Source of the DNA: Ilyonectria destructans
Lineage: Eukaryota; Ascomycota; Sordariomycetes; Hypocreales; Nectriaceae
Direction of reading: 5' to 3'
DNA: 64,000 nucleotides
Assembly (NCBI GenBank): GCA_020740775.1
Contig: JAHEWK010000001.1
Span: forward strand, 744,001-808,000
Under the pieces are notes generated by a model. The model ran no database searches and was not told where the DNA came from. It worked only from the letters and a program-made list of their open reading frames with translations. Positions 46,901 through 58,783 of the stretch are shown here, piece after piece (the first letter of the stretch is position 1; each line of letters opens with the position of its first letter). The position numbers and the translations under genes are program-made.

Positions 46901-48139
46901 AAATCATGGACTTGCTAGGTACGTTAGCAACACATTTGCGGTATATGTGCGTGTGATTAACACGAGTTGTGGGAGAAGCCAAGAGAGATCAGCATTGGGA
47001 GCAAGTCGCCAGCGGTGAGGGGAGAAAATGGCATAGTGTAAGTAAAGGGACGTTAAACGGTCAACAAACTTGAAAGCTAACCTGACGTTATAGTGGCATT
47101 GGAGTACTTTGAACCCAGACCCTACTTTAACAGGCACAACCGCTAACCGCGCTGCGACAGCCCAGTACCGAGCGTGGTGCCGAAATAATGGCGACCACCA
47201 AACGGCCGGGCGAGACCATGAGGATTGGAATGCCAAGATTATCTGGAAAATGCGCATGGAACTTGAGTACCAGTGGGATCTCGTGGAAGATGAAGCCCCC
47301 GAGGTCTTCTCAATTCTTTTGGACACTACGAAAAGTCTATTGGAAGAACTGAAAATGACTATTCAAGGTATGTTCTCGAGATACAGATTCAATGAGATCA
47401 TCACTGACATGTTGCCATGGATCAAGATTACACTACATCTGATTATGTCACTCCCCTCGTCAGCAGTATTGACTTCCAGATCCAAAACCTCGAGTATCTG
47501 ATCAAACGGGAAGAGAGAACCTTTGTTGGCGAGGTGAAGTAAGTTACCCCGAGCAAAGTCATCATCTAAACATCTGTGTTTGAGCTACTACCTCTGACAC
47601 TACACGAATTCTAATTACTCACCAATTCACAGATCTATTCGTCGATATGCGTCAGAATCGAATTCCAACTCGTATATTCTCAAAGAAATGGTCCCCTCCT
47701 ATCGTTCTGCCAGCAGCCAGTCGGGTATGTTCACCTTCCAGTCGTTCTCTCACTTTTCAAATGCACATTGTCACTTTATATCTTGTTTATCAAATGCTGA
47801 CACATCAGAATAGGGAGCGGAATGGCTGCGAGGCAAAGGGGAATAGTCCAAGGCCACATCGAGGACGGAAGTCTTTTCCCCAACCTCGGCATATCCATTT
47901 CTACCAGCATGGAGGAATTGATTACGTCGACAGAGAGAAAATTGACGAGAACCTTCAATGGTATCTTGGGAAGCATTAAGAGTGATGTCGATATGGTGTT
48001 CCAGCATCAGACAAGGGTTGAGCAGAGGCCGACGGAGCTTGACGAAGAGAAAGAAAAGCTGCTGAAACAGCTTGCGGTCGAAGTGAATGGGCTGAAGCAG
48101 AGACATGGACTTTTATTACAGACCATTGAAGCGCTCTGA
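43986..48139 (+). CDS. SLIP-GC/dynamin-like GTPase with N-terminal FxFG repeats
   Basis: About 1135 residues in 13 exons: 43986-45147, 45204-45256, 45321-45793, 45844-45899, 45956-46170, 46223-46365, 46423-46792, 46846-46918, 46979-47037, 47094-47367, 47427-47538, 47633-47724 and 47814-48139. All junctions keep frame. Residues 1-300 are Ser/Pro/Thr-rich and disordered, with FxFG-type motifs at 57-60, 97-100, 121-124, 176-179 and HFG at 146-148. The GTPase core starts near 370: G1 GDSGEGKS at 383-390 (formed by splicing), a Thr-rich switch I (ACTSVVTEY), G3 DLPG at 579-582 and G4 TKSE at 650-653. A long helical part and a basic helical C-terminus (about 1030-1135) follow. The core resembles large dynamin-like GTPases annotated as nuclear GTPase SLIP-GC. 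The role is unknown; the repeats suggest nuclear-pore or importin contact. The HET gene is convergent 198 bases away. Confidence 0.85.
44235..44543 (+). repeat. Four 72-bp (24-residue) coding repeats with FxFG core
   Basis: Units cover residues 84-107, 108-131, 132-155 and 163-186 of the GTPase, with a seven-residue insertion before the last. The consensus begins NTPSQQSTSPGP, then VFRFGGSDSQPL. Units 1 and 2 are nearly identical, and unit 3 has lost the first Phe. Both DNA and protein show the period. Confidence 0.85.
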
Positions 48140-48337
48140 GGCGCCACCTGATCTAATATCGTACCCTCTGAGATGCGCTAGGCCAGCGAGGCTACTGTTC
48201 TTAGTTTAGAATAGGGTCACTACCTGTCCACTTGTCTTCATCATCAAATTGCATCCGTGAATAAATCTTCATATAAATATATAGTACGACAAGACTCGTA
48301 GTCTGATTAGGGCAATTATAGTGAAATTGTAAACTGG

Positions 48338-51102
48338 TCAGACAAAAACAACCTGAGCCAGTTTTCTTTTACCTAGTAACATGTCATCGATCATCTTCCT
48401 TCCCAGCACCATCCGTTCCGCCTTGTCGTAAGTTGTAATTGCCGAGCATAGAGTCTCGAAATTCTGGTCAAAAAGGACCCAATTGGCGGATGCAATTAGA
48501 GGAGTCTGGCTCAGCAACCTTATGATTTCTTCCTCATCATTGCCCTCGCTCAAGTAGGACTGAACATCATCATAGATTTTGTTGGCCATTTCAGGAGTCA
48601 CGTGCAACTTGCCGCCCTCATTGATAACGAAGAAATCCACCCCTGGAAGTTTCGCAAATACCCCGGCCAGCAGATTGGTTTTGTCTCTCCAGGTCTCCAG
48701 TGCCGATTTAAAGAGCTGCGACCATTGTATCTGGCCGCTAGATGACGGGGAGAACCTTTTTATCGCGAAATTCGATTTTGCTGACAGGCCCAGAATGGTG
48801 CGGGATCTACACCATTGTTTGAAATCAGGCCTGTAATCCGTAAGATTATATTCGGCATGACACAAGTGTCGTGCAGAGTTTAAAGCCTCTTGATCCCAAA
48901 ACTCGAGCAGAGAGTGCAGCGTGGGCTGAACGCGATCGGCGACTTCTCCGACTAGGCTAGAAAAGTCACGGCTCTGGACCTTGAAATATTCATTCCACAG
49001 CGTTGAATGATTCCTAAGTTCGTCAGAGATGTCCCACTGCCGGCCATTTGGCAGCGCCTTTTTGATGTCTTTAGACACGGCCTTCTCTTGTCCCACAGAA
49101 TTGAGAATGTACCTCCACTGGACAAGAAAGCAAAAGGTATCCCGCTCCAACGGGTAACACGTCTCCATCAAACGTAAATCATCAAGTGCAGTGTTGATTC
49201 CAAAGAAACTGTTCTTAACATCGTGGATGAGTGCAACCACACATGAAGAACACAGCTCATAGGCGATTGGATGGCCAACTTGCTTCGACTTAGTTGCAAG
49301 GAATAAGCTTTCGCAGCCTAGGACCCCTATTATGTAAAAAGGGCCCTGGTTCAAAAGTCTTGCCATTGTCAACGCCCACGGACGAGCGCGAATTGCTAAT
49401 ACAGCACCCCCGTCAAGATCGTAAAAGTCGGTGATGATCTCATCACTCTTGATCTTCCCCTCGATTCCATCGCTATCAATGGGCCGCAGTAATGGGTTGC
49501 CCAATTCGATGACTGTATAGCCGAGTGTGACAAGGCAGCCGCTGCCGGCATGAACTTGCATTCGCTGACTGAATGGTGCCGATACTCCTGCTCCAGGGTT
49601 CTCGGGTATGGTAACAGCTCCTTTTATCCTCAGAAATTCAGATGTGTGCTTCATGACAGGTGAATACATGCCAAAGTCATTTTCGAGTGCTGAAAATTGA
49701 AGTGATGTGTCGTCGAGGCCGGACACAGTAGTCTCAGAGTTCCAAAGAGGAACCCAAGAAGGTATTCCGTAGGTCTCTCGAAGGTTTGTTGCCACTTCAG
49801 TACCTGCAATCTCGAGAATCTGGTGGCACCCTCTATTCTGCAACAAATAGGTAGCCACACCAATGTACACTTCCCGAACCATCAAATCGTAGTCAGCATT
49901 GAGCATCTCAACATCAGTATCTTCAACCAGCCCAAGCAGGCCGAAGATCTTGTCGCGCAAGTCACTCATACAACAGTCCGAAGTTGCAAGGAGCAGGCTG
50001 ATTAGTTCGCTAGAGGGTATCTTAGAACCGGGTTTTACCCGTGCGATGAGGCCGATCCAAGATGGAACCTTGACACCCTTCTGTTCGATCCGGGTAATTG
50101 TATCCCTCGAGAGCTGTACAGCCAGCTCTCCGCAATGCAAGGTGAGGGAGCGGGCCAATAGGACTTCTTGAACGACCCATAAACGGGAAAAGTATGGTCG
50201 AGCGAAGAAACTGGTAAAGCTAGTCCCCAAGGAAACTACATCGGGAAACAGGTCGGCCGCTTCTGATGCCTCAAAGCTCTCAAGCTGGGCGATGGATTGG
50301 TCCCCAGCTTTGTCGGCGCCATGTTCCACCTCCCCAACGTAGATATGTACCGTCTTCGCCATAGAGTAGATGTGGTGCATCAGAGAGACTTGATGTGACC
50401 TCTCAATGTGAGACCATTGGTTGATACAAATAGCATCAACCCAGATGGTGATTTTGGAGTCTTTCTTGCGCAACGAACGCAAGGCTCGGTCGCAGCTGAG
50501 AGTAATTGGCAGTGGGCTGTAGGTATCGTCGAGAAATATGCGCCTACAGAGCGAGGCATCACCTTCAGCATCTGCCCAGGTATACGACAAAGCGCCGTAC
50601 GGATGTGATTCACTCCAGCCAACCACTCGCAGTTGACCACGAAGAGCCTCGGCCCGGCTACCTGGAGAAAGATCGAGGAGCCGGATGTGCTCATGTTGCA
50701 CCAAGGGTTTGTAGACAAAGGGTTTAGCCTACTAGCTGTTAGTTTTGCCCAGGAAACCGAACAATGGGCATTTAGTGCACTTACTTCCCTGTTGCTCTTA
50801 AAGTCTGGGGCATTCTGTGTGTTTTGGACATTTGTGGCTTGAATAGACCGTGGTCTGTGTTCAGCGAGAAGCAAAGCGTCCTCCACTTGGCCATCACTTG
50901 AGCTAGACAAGTAGCTAACTGACGCTGGCCAAGTTAACGGCGGGATGGATGTCAACGTTGGTGCTACATTTTCTTGGTTGGGCCTTGACGGAGGCGCGGT
51001 GGGCTCGATGGAACCGATTGCACCACAACTTAAACAAGACAAGAGAGATGTGTCTATACAGACAATATCAACGTGTCTGCAGTTTGGATCACCGCCATCC
51101 AT
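48338..51102 (-). CDS. Heterokaryon incompatibility (HET) domain protein
   Basis: About 902 residues in two exons, 51102-50785 and 50728-48338. Splicing joins the N-terminal part to AKPFVYKPL and the HET domain. The three HET blocks are YGALSYTW (about 151-158), ITIWVDAICINQ (about 200-211) and RLWVVQEVLLA (about 289-299). HET domains trigger cell death after fusion of unlike strains and resemble TIR domains in fold. The N-terminus starts MDGGDPNCRHVDIVC, then SLLSCLSCG, a Cys/His-rich element that may bind zinc, followed by a low-complexity linker. The C-terminal 500 residues lack NACHT, WD40 or ankyrin repeats; they show the usual long tail of single-HET proteins. Convergence with a large P-loop GTPase is noteworthy, because HET genes are often paired with nucleotide-binding partners, but a functional link is inference. 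Confidence 0.9.
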
Positions 51103-51403
51103 CTTAACGCAAAGACAATACGAATGAGAAGATCAATCACCTATTTCTGAAGCATTCGGAGCGGGGAAGCAGCTGCCTGAAGTAGGCTGACGGAGCTGAT
51201 AATAGGCGGTGGCGGCTGGCAAAATCGAATCTGATAAAGCCAGCACTAGAATGATAGAAAAGATCACACAAAGAATGGCCCATTGTGAGCCACTATATAC
51301 CTTTACAAAGATACAAACATGGCACGATCACGATATCACAACCCGGACTTGTAAAGCTGAGAAATGTGGTTCAAATAACATGTTTTACTATTCATACACT
51401 AGC
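51103..51403. other. Intergenic between HET and regulator genes
   Basis: The 301-bp region holds the HET promoter and the 3' end of the regulator gene. Nothing else is visible. Confidence 0.6.
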
Positions 51404-54307
51404 TCATGATTTAACGCTCACAGCTGCCCTTCCTAGATCTTGCAAGAGTTGCTTCAAATTTTCCACCAACGGAGGAGCTGTCTCAACTTGCAGGCTGCAC
51501 GGGAAGTTGCCCTGTAGTATCTCAAGAACGGCGCTGATGACCGCTTCCTGATTTGACAGGGGAACGAGAGTTGTAGTGGTGGTGTCCGTGATTTGAGGAT
51601 ATGAGAGGCTCGGGATTCCCTTCCCAAGCGTAATGAATCGTTGCACAGTGGATGTCTCTGGCCCGTCCAGACAAACTGCATTTGGGAATGTGTTTTGCAG
51701 GGGCCCTTCGTTTTGTATCCCGTTGGCCAGAGACATAATGCTGTAGGCCCAGAGCGCGAGACTGGCGTGGTATACAGCAATTGCAAAAAATCCACGGATG
51801 TGCTTCAGACGAAACTTCCTTGCTGCCCGGATGACTTGACCAGCGTGCCAGATGGCTTGACGGGATTCAGGTCCGTCGACCCAGTCTTGAAGTGTTGGTA
51901 GAACACGCCGAGCGTCCTCAAGGTCTCCCTTCCCAGCAAAGAACTCGATGTCTTCGAACGACATGTGAAGATGCATGTGTAACAGCTCAAGGGTAAGTGT
52001 TGTTTCCTCAGAAGTCGGGTCACGGCATTCTGAAATGTTGATTCGGAAGTGATACAGCATTTTCAGGAGTTCCTGATGTCGAAGTGCGAGGGCAGGGTCT
52101 GTATAGCCCGGTCTCCTTAGCGTCGAGAGCAGTTGCGATTGTTGCCAAATCATGCCCCAAATGCCGTGCAAGATGACAAGCTGCAAGAGATGCACGTCGC
52201 AGTCTTCCGGGAGCTCGATCGGCCCGCGCAAGAAGTCGATGAGACTAAGATACGGGTCTGTCGATCTGGGTCTGCTGAGATAGATGGTCTTCCACTGCTC
52301 TGCATCCTCTGCCAACCACAACTCTCGCGGGGCCGGCAGGGGAGTGCTGAGTTCGGCAAAAGATATTACAGGGTTGATGAACAATGCCATACTTGCTCGT
52401 GCGTCCATGATAAAGGCATGGAACACGAACCGTTTGTAGCTTTCTTCCTCGACCCATTCGAGCCACTTGCTGTGCAGAACCTTGCCGGTGTCTTCGATAA
52501 GAGGAGCTTCCAAGACCCTATTCGGCCTCCGAAATCTCCCGCCACGCCGAAGCATCTGCTGGGTGTTAGTCTTGACCATATATAAGTGTAGGTTGAAGCA
52601 TACCGTGTAGAGAGTTTGCGTATGACTCTCTGCAATCTCCGTCTTCCGTTTAATTCCACTCCAGAGCCCAATCTCGATTTCACACATAAAGGACTGCACA
52701 GCCCACAATTGTCGAATCCTTGCATTTGACTCTTCGAACTTGCTGGGGAGCGTTGTGCGCACAGCTTCCTGGATTGCAAACCCCAGTTTATGCACCGATG
52801 TGATGTCTGTCAGAATAGCACCGGAAGCGACGATCGCTCCAAGGAGCTCTGGTTGTAGTGCATTAGGTCGAAAAGATGGTGCGTGGATGTAGGAGTCCGT
52901 TTGGTGAAGATGATGGGAGAAGAAGCCTTCCAACAGGTCATCCAAGACCTCGGGTGTGGGGAAGGCCTTGATGGCGAAATGGGTCTTTTCCAGACGACAG
53001 TGATTTAGTATCATCCCTAGAAACTTGTCCCTCGTAGGTCGACTCAGCCTCTCTCTGAGGTAATATTGATTAATTGTCGATCGGCCTTCAGGAGAACTGT
53101 GATCAGTCCCAAGCGCCGACAGGTTCTCGAGTTCCGCCGCGATGGTGTCTTGCGATGTAGGCTCCCAGACGCTGAGCGAGGATCGCTTGTAGGCCTCAGC
53201 TCCGAGGGCAACGTGTTTGCGTGGAGTTTCGATGCCCAGCGCGTCAAAGGCTTGTTCAACCATGGGCTGCTGGTTGGTATCGATGGCATTGGGGTCGCTG
53301 CATAACTGGTCGATGAAGCCAAAGTCGGCGTCGTCAAAGTCGAATCCCGTCTCCATGGTGAAGTCAAGAAGACCCCGAGCGCTGAATCCTGAACTGGTTT
53401 CATGCCAGGCCGGGGGACCGTAGGTGCACGATCCGTCCGGGAGGTGTGGCGTCATGACGCCTCTGAGAAATCCCGAGATGTTGTGCTCGGGAAAGTCAAA
53501 GGGCGATGTACTGGGAAGTCCGAGGGGTGCGACAGAAGGGTCTGTGGACGGGAGAGATGAGTGAAAAGATTGTATATGAGGAACAAGACGCTTACGTCGG
53601 ATCATGGAGTTGGGAGTCGGCATCGTGGCCACTTGTTCGATGGAGTCGATGGGAACTCCCATGACTGGCGACTCGCCCGACTGGCCAGCCACTGGGGATG
53701 TGCCATTTTCTATTACCAAGGTCGTTAGAAAGAAACGCGACAATAGAAACTCTTGGGGAATAAATAAAAGTCTTACCTGATTGCGAAGCCTCGCTTCGCG
53801 ATAGCTTCACACTGTCGCGCGCCTCAAAGGTGCATGTGATGCCTCGCTGCGTGCACCTCCCACAAGGCTTCTCGTCGTCGCACTTGAGCTTGGCTGTAGC
53901 GCAAGGCTTGCACGCTTGAGAAACCCGCAGCGACTGGTGATGCTGTCGCTTCTGTCGCTTGCCGCTCTTCTCGTCTCCCTCGTGGCAGGCGGCGTGCCGC
54001 TTGAGCAGGTCTCTTGGAGCGCAGTTAGAGATTATAGGGCCTCAACCAAAAACTTGCTGTACAAGGTGAGAGTGGACATACGGCCGCCCGAACGTCTTGT
54101 TACATGTCTGGCACTGAAAGGGTCGTTCCTGTAAGTCTGCGTCGGTTGGTTAGCGCCAGGGTCTTGGCTGGAGGAAAGGCGGAGGGACTCACGACTGCGA
54201 ACGTGGCGGGCGAGATGATCGACTCTGGTAAAGGTGCGCTGGCAGGCCGAGCACTGGAACAGGCCCTGGCCGGGGGCTTTCTGTGGTTGCTGAGCCGACG
54301 TCTCCAT
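51404..54307 (-). CDS. Transcription factor with two C2H2 fingers plus a Zn2Cys6 cluster
   Basis: About 869 residues in six exons: 54307-54193, 54136-54082, 54012-53777, 53709-53596, 53541-52604 and 52555-51404. Finger 1 uses C19, C22, H35 and H39, the last histidine made by splicing. Finger 2 uses C47, C50, H63 and H67, across the exon 2/3 junction. The Zn2Cys6 cluster follows: C91, C94, C101, C107, C110, C117. Two introns (53595-53542, 54 bp; 52603-52556, 48 bp) are multiples of three and free of stops, so they can be misread as coding; I remove them because both have full splice signals and the joined text reads naturally (QTLYTMLRRGG). The C-terminal half is a fungal-specific regulatory domain (FFSHHLHQTDSYIHAPSF onwards). 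Such double-domain regulators occur in many Pezizomycotina. It may control the flavin oxidase/MFS/SDR/HisD block to its right. Confidence 0.88.
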
Positions 54308-56253
54308 GGTGTCTATGATATCCAGGGCATGCAGCGTGGGCGAGGGAGATGTTCAATGGACAATGGGAAGAGGCCAAGGCTCTGAAACGGAATGTTCTTG
54401 TTAGACGGGAGGCGACCGAGTTGCGGAAACGCACCGGCCATACGCGGACTTTGTATCATGGTGAAGTAGACGGATCCAGGCCCTACCCCGTCATCCCCAT
54501 CTGCATCCCCAACCCCATTTCCCATTCCCCCGCGTTCGGCTAACCGTGCAGATCCAGCCTGGCTCTTCTGCGAGCTTGTCCCCGTGAGATTGTGCGGGGA
54601 TTGTGTGTCCCGGGGCGTCCAATCCGCAGCGTCATGATTCGCAAGTCGCTTGGCGGCTTTGTCCATGGGCCTATAGCGTCCACTTCTCCTCCCCCGCGCT
54701 ACCGGCCGCAGGTGACCCCGGCGAGGCCCGGGCAGAGCGACGGCACTTGCAGGAGTATATCAACGACAAGGGCCAGCGAGATCTGGCCGTTGCTCAGGCA
54801 TCGCCATGGGCTTCCCGGGCTCCTGACGTGATGGGATGCTCGGGACGCCGGGCTACGTGTCGACGGGTTCACCCGAGTCTCCGTGCTCGTTTACTTCTCC
54901 CGGCGAGATCTATCCATCTCGGAGAACCTGGTGAACACTGGGGCCGCGAAAGCCCTGGTGTTGCGAGGCCCGGCCTACCCTGCGTCAAGCCAGGGCATCT
55001 GTTGGCCACACAGCAAGACTCAGAGGCACGCCCATGTGGATGGACCCCTACTCGCCCGGCCCGTCACCAATGCAATGCTCCTCGCGCCTCTTTGTCAAAG
55101 TCCACGCGTCCCTTACCCCAGGATGGCTAGCTGTGTAGCTTATGCACTGTCCGGTTTTTAATGTGGGCGGTGCGGAGACGGGTTCGGGGAAGGGATTTTC
55201 TCGAGATACAATCGGGATCTCAACCGATCACTCGAGATGAGAAGCATGGTTGGTCCCTACAATGCATTTTAGAAGGATTGGGTGAGACATTATGCTCACC
55301 ATTTTGAATCTTCCAGTGATTGAGCCTTTGCGACGTTCCATAGAGCAGCGATGATACAATAACATATCCCGACAGAGATTTCCACCACCTGTCAATGACT
55401 GGCCCGCCTGCCTCCAAGCCAGCGCAGAACTAAGCATTTACACCCACTGTACTAGCACTTTGAAGGGGGCACGGGTTGTGGGAGGTGGGCAGACCCCATG
55501 TTACATGCACCAAAGCCGTCCTGTGGCACAAATGGACCAGACCCCAACACCAACGGGATGTGGGGGTGGTCCCGATACACACGACTGACCAAAGCCATCC
55601 AGCCAGCCTACCTATTACCATGCAGCACAAAAGCCAGGGCTGCATGCCAAAACGACGGGCAAGGCGGGGGCAAAATCTAGCAGCCACCCATGCCAACAGG
55701 GATAGAGAATGCTTGCCAACCAGGCCGGGAAGCCTCGGCCTTCGCTGGGGGTTCCCCGTCAGTGCAACGTGTAGCCTTGCCTGCGTCTAATGGCGAAAGG
55801 TTTGACCAGGACTATGTCTTGTTTAGGCGCGTTGTATTGCCCCCGTGGTGGCAAAGGGAAACCGACCGCGTTGCAGCCGGGAGAGACACTGTTTTTGAAT
55901 ATGCATGATATGACAACGTCGAGGGGATCACACTAGACGTGTAGCTGTGACTATCCTGCGGGAATTGGAGAAAAGTCTAATGATCCTTGGACAAAATACG
56001 GCACTGCTAATGGGTTGCTTCATTACCAAGATATTCATTACTATCACAAGTAGATAGTTGGTCATTGTCACAGTGAACATCAGATAGACGGCAAAGCGCA
56101 AAATTGTAACTCTTATAAATGACGTGGATCTTACATAGGTCTACAGGTATTGATATCGATAGGGATCCTTGCTAAAATGCTAATCAGTAACGGAAATGCA
56201 CAGATACCTAAACCCCAGCCCTCGCCGGGATCTGGTTCTCATCCTTCAGACAC
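54308..56253. other. 1.9-kb GC-rich intergenic region
   Basis: This is the promoter side of the dual-domain regulator and the 3' side of the flavin oxidase gene. Open frames exist in most frames because of high GC content (for example 54603-55130), but none shows a domain, signal peptide or consistent splice continuation. No gene is called. Confidence 0.5.
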
Positions 56254-57861
56254 TCAGATCTTCGGCGCCGCCATGATCTGGTTCTCGTTGCTCAGGCCCT
56301 GAACGCCGCTCTTGTCTCCCTCGTCCAGGTATCCGGCGACTACACCCCTGGGGTCGCGCTTCCTGCGGATCTCCATGAGCTTCTTGCCCTGCTCGTCGCC
56401 CCAGAACTTGGCGCCGCGCACCTGGAAGTCGGCGTCGCCCATGTACGCGCCCTCCAGGTGCTCGTGCGCCTCGGCGAAGATGGACTTGACCCAGCTCTGG
56501 CACAGCTTGTCGTGCGCCTCGTGCTCCCAGATCGAGTACGTGGCGAAGTAGTGGTCGGTTTGCATCGACAGTGCCATGTCTGGCATCGTGCCGGCTGCGG
56601 CGCTGCGGCGCGAGCCGGGGCCCATGGCGTACCACAACGCAAAGGACTTTTCGGAGGGCAGGGTTGTGAATGCCTTTTCCATGACGGAGATTACATCTGC
56701 GTCGTTCTTGATATAGCCGTTGTCGACGGCATATCTGTGGCCGTTGGGGTTTGCGGCATGCTGGTCGTCATATTCCTTGAGGAGTGACGTCTCCTTCATG
56801 AACCAGGTGATGACGTGGCCGGGAGGTGCTGAGTCTTCAGCTGGCTGCAATGCCACTCGTGCCTCCTCTTCGCTATTCTTCAGCGTCACGAACAAGATTG
56901 TGGTGTGTCCGCCGGTGCGGCCGGGGATGTGGTTTCCAACAGCCACGATTTCAGTGTCCTCGTCGAATGTGGGAGTAATCTATTTGAAAGTCAGCAATGA
57001 GTCTACTAGAAACATGACAAGGGTGCTTACGCGGAGGATCCATTCCATGGCCTTTCGGTAGTCCTTCTTATCGTAGATATAGGCAGAAGAGCGGACATGG
57101 GTAAAGGACTGGAGTGTCTGGAGATAGAAGCGAGTGATAATAGCCGGGAAGCCTTGATAAACTTGACGTCAGCAACGGAGTTACTCAGTCTCGGGGGAGT
57201 TATTGGGGTATCTCACCTGGTCCTGCACCACGTGCGGCCCAGTATATGTCGCTGTTTTCCTTTTCGTCACAGTGCAGCTTCTCTCCATCGGCCGTCACCA
57301 CATCGACGGCTAGGACCTTCTCACAGGCAAAACCCCAATTCTGATCCTCGTTAGCGCACATTCAGACAGTTGGGGTAGTCATCTACCGACCTTGCAGTTC
57401 CATCCCATGCCGCCCTGCAGGAGGAAGCCTCCGAGGGCGACGTCGGGGCAGTGTCCACCGGGGAACATGCGATTGTGCGGTGCCAGCAGCCCGTTGACCA
57501 TTCTGCCGGTCATGCTCGGGGACGCCTCCAAGACGCCCGTCTCCTTGTCGAGGTGAAAGTGGAAGAACTTGCCCAGGTCGATCAGCACGGCGCCGTCGCG
57601 GACGCTCCACGCAGCCCAGCTGTGTCCGCCGGAGCGCACCGACACGCGGCATCCGATCTTGTTGGCGAGACGCACCGCGGCGACGATGTGGTCATCGCAG
57701 GTGGCCTCGATGACAGCACGGGGATAGCGCTCCGGCCTGCGGTAGTTGAAGACGCGGCCAACGCGCGCGCGCTCATACACGACGCTGTCCTGCCAGACAA
57801 TGGGCAGGGAGGGCGGCAGGCCCAGCTCCGCAAAGGCAGCCTTGTCGGTGGTGGCAGTCAT
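56254..57861 (-). CDS. FAD-linked oxidase, berberine-bridge-enzyme type
   Basis: About 480 residues in four exons: 57861-57391, 57340-57217, 57152-57031 and 56979-56254. The FAD domain (PCMH fold) carries RSGGHSW with His80, the usual 8-alpha-histidyl flavin link. PGGHCPDVALGG has Cys138 at the position of the second, 6-S-cysteinyl link, so a bicovalent flavin is possible. The C-terminal part lacks the usual final NYxN motif of many BBE proteins; it ends SNENQIMAAPKI, with SNENQ perhaps a variant. No signal peptide is seen, unlike many secreted BBE oxidases, so it probably works in the cell. Relatives include 6-hydroxynicotine oxidase-like enzymes and secondary-metabolite oxidases. Divergent from an MFS carrier 922 bases away. 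The start at 57861 is chosen over 57891 because it is closer to family N-termini. Confidence 0.88.
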
Positions 57862-58783
57862 GGTACGTGCGGAGAAACAAACTAATCTCAATTGAACTGA
57901 ATCCGAACTGAGCTGGAGAGGGCAACGAGAGGAGGAGATGGACGGTGACGAATCAGGCTGGATGAGGAGATGAGGAGGGCGAGCGTCGCAGCTTGGCCGC
58001 GAGTCTCTTTAAGCAACTCTGGGCCGCTGGACCGGCAACCGAAGATGCAAGCCGAAGGACAGAAATGGGCAGATTGCTGACGGAGACGGCCTCAGAATCG
58101 ACATGGATATGGAGAGTGACGATGGAATCTGGGGGTGGCCGCTCCCGGAGAGAGATCGACCCCGTGGGGAAAGACGGGGAAACGGGCCCCCTCCTCCACT
58201 TGAGCCGTGGATTGTTAGTCGATTGTTCTATACAAAGCCTCCAAATACAAGCTCATCCGTAGACTAAACCCAATACATGACAGTCCCACCGCCATATTCC
58301 GCGCCAGTCCCGCTCGGATACGTCGGGCGGCCACATCGCGTCCAATATCCGGCTCCCGGCTGTCACACCTGCAGCCAGCCCCTGGTTGTGACTCCGCGCC
58401 TCAATTACTCCCCAAACCGCAGCCATTGAACGCCTCTTGCAGGGAAGAGCCAGAGCGAAACCAGGTGGCCTGCCGACGTCTAGAATCTCGCCTACCTGGC
58501 TCATGCCCGGTTTCATTGGAACGAAGCCTCAATGCCCAACTCTCCTGGATGTGGCCGCGTCTCTACATAACCCGCCCTAGCACTCCCCCTCTCTGGCAAT
58601 CCCCAATCTTGATCCTGACCCCAAATCTCGATCCTGGTTCAACTCTCATTCTCATTCCTAATCTTATTCTCCATCCCGGAGTCGTGCAACACCAAGAGCC
58701 TATCCATCTCGATCGACGCCATCGCCAAACAACGCATATTGGTCTCTGCCCTCTGCAATTGATTTCAATTGCAAGTCGGCGCC
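57862..58783. promoter_or_regulatory. Divergent promoter, flavin oxidase and MFS carrier
   Basis: The 922-bp region lies between two oppositely oriented starts. The last 200 bases before the MFS ATG are pyrimidine-rich with repeated ATCCTGACCCCAAATC/ATCCTGGTTC and CATTCTCATTCC phrases, typical of leaders of strongly expressed fungal genes. Confidence 0.4.

Noticed and set aside
54603..55130. 175-codon plus-strand frame in GC-rich spacer
   Set aside because: Arg/Pro/Ser-rich text without domain, signal or splicing; several competing frames in the same GC-rich stretch.
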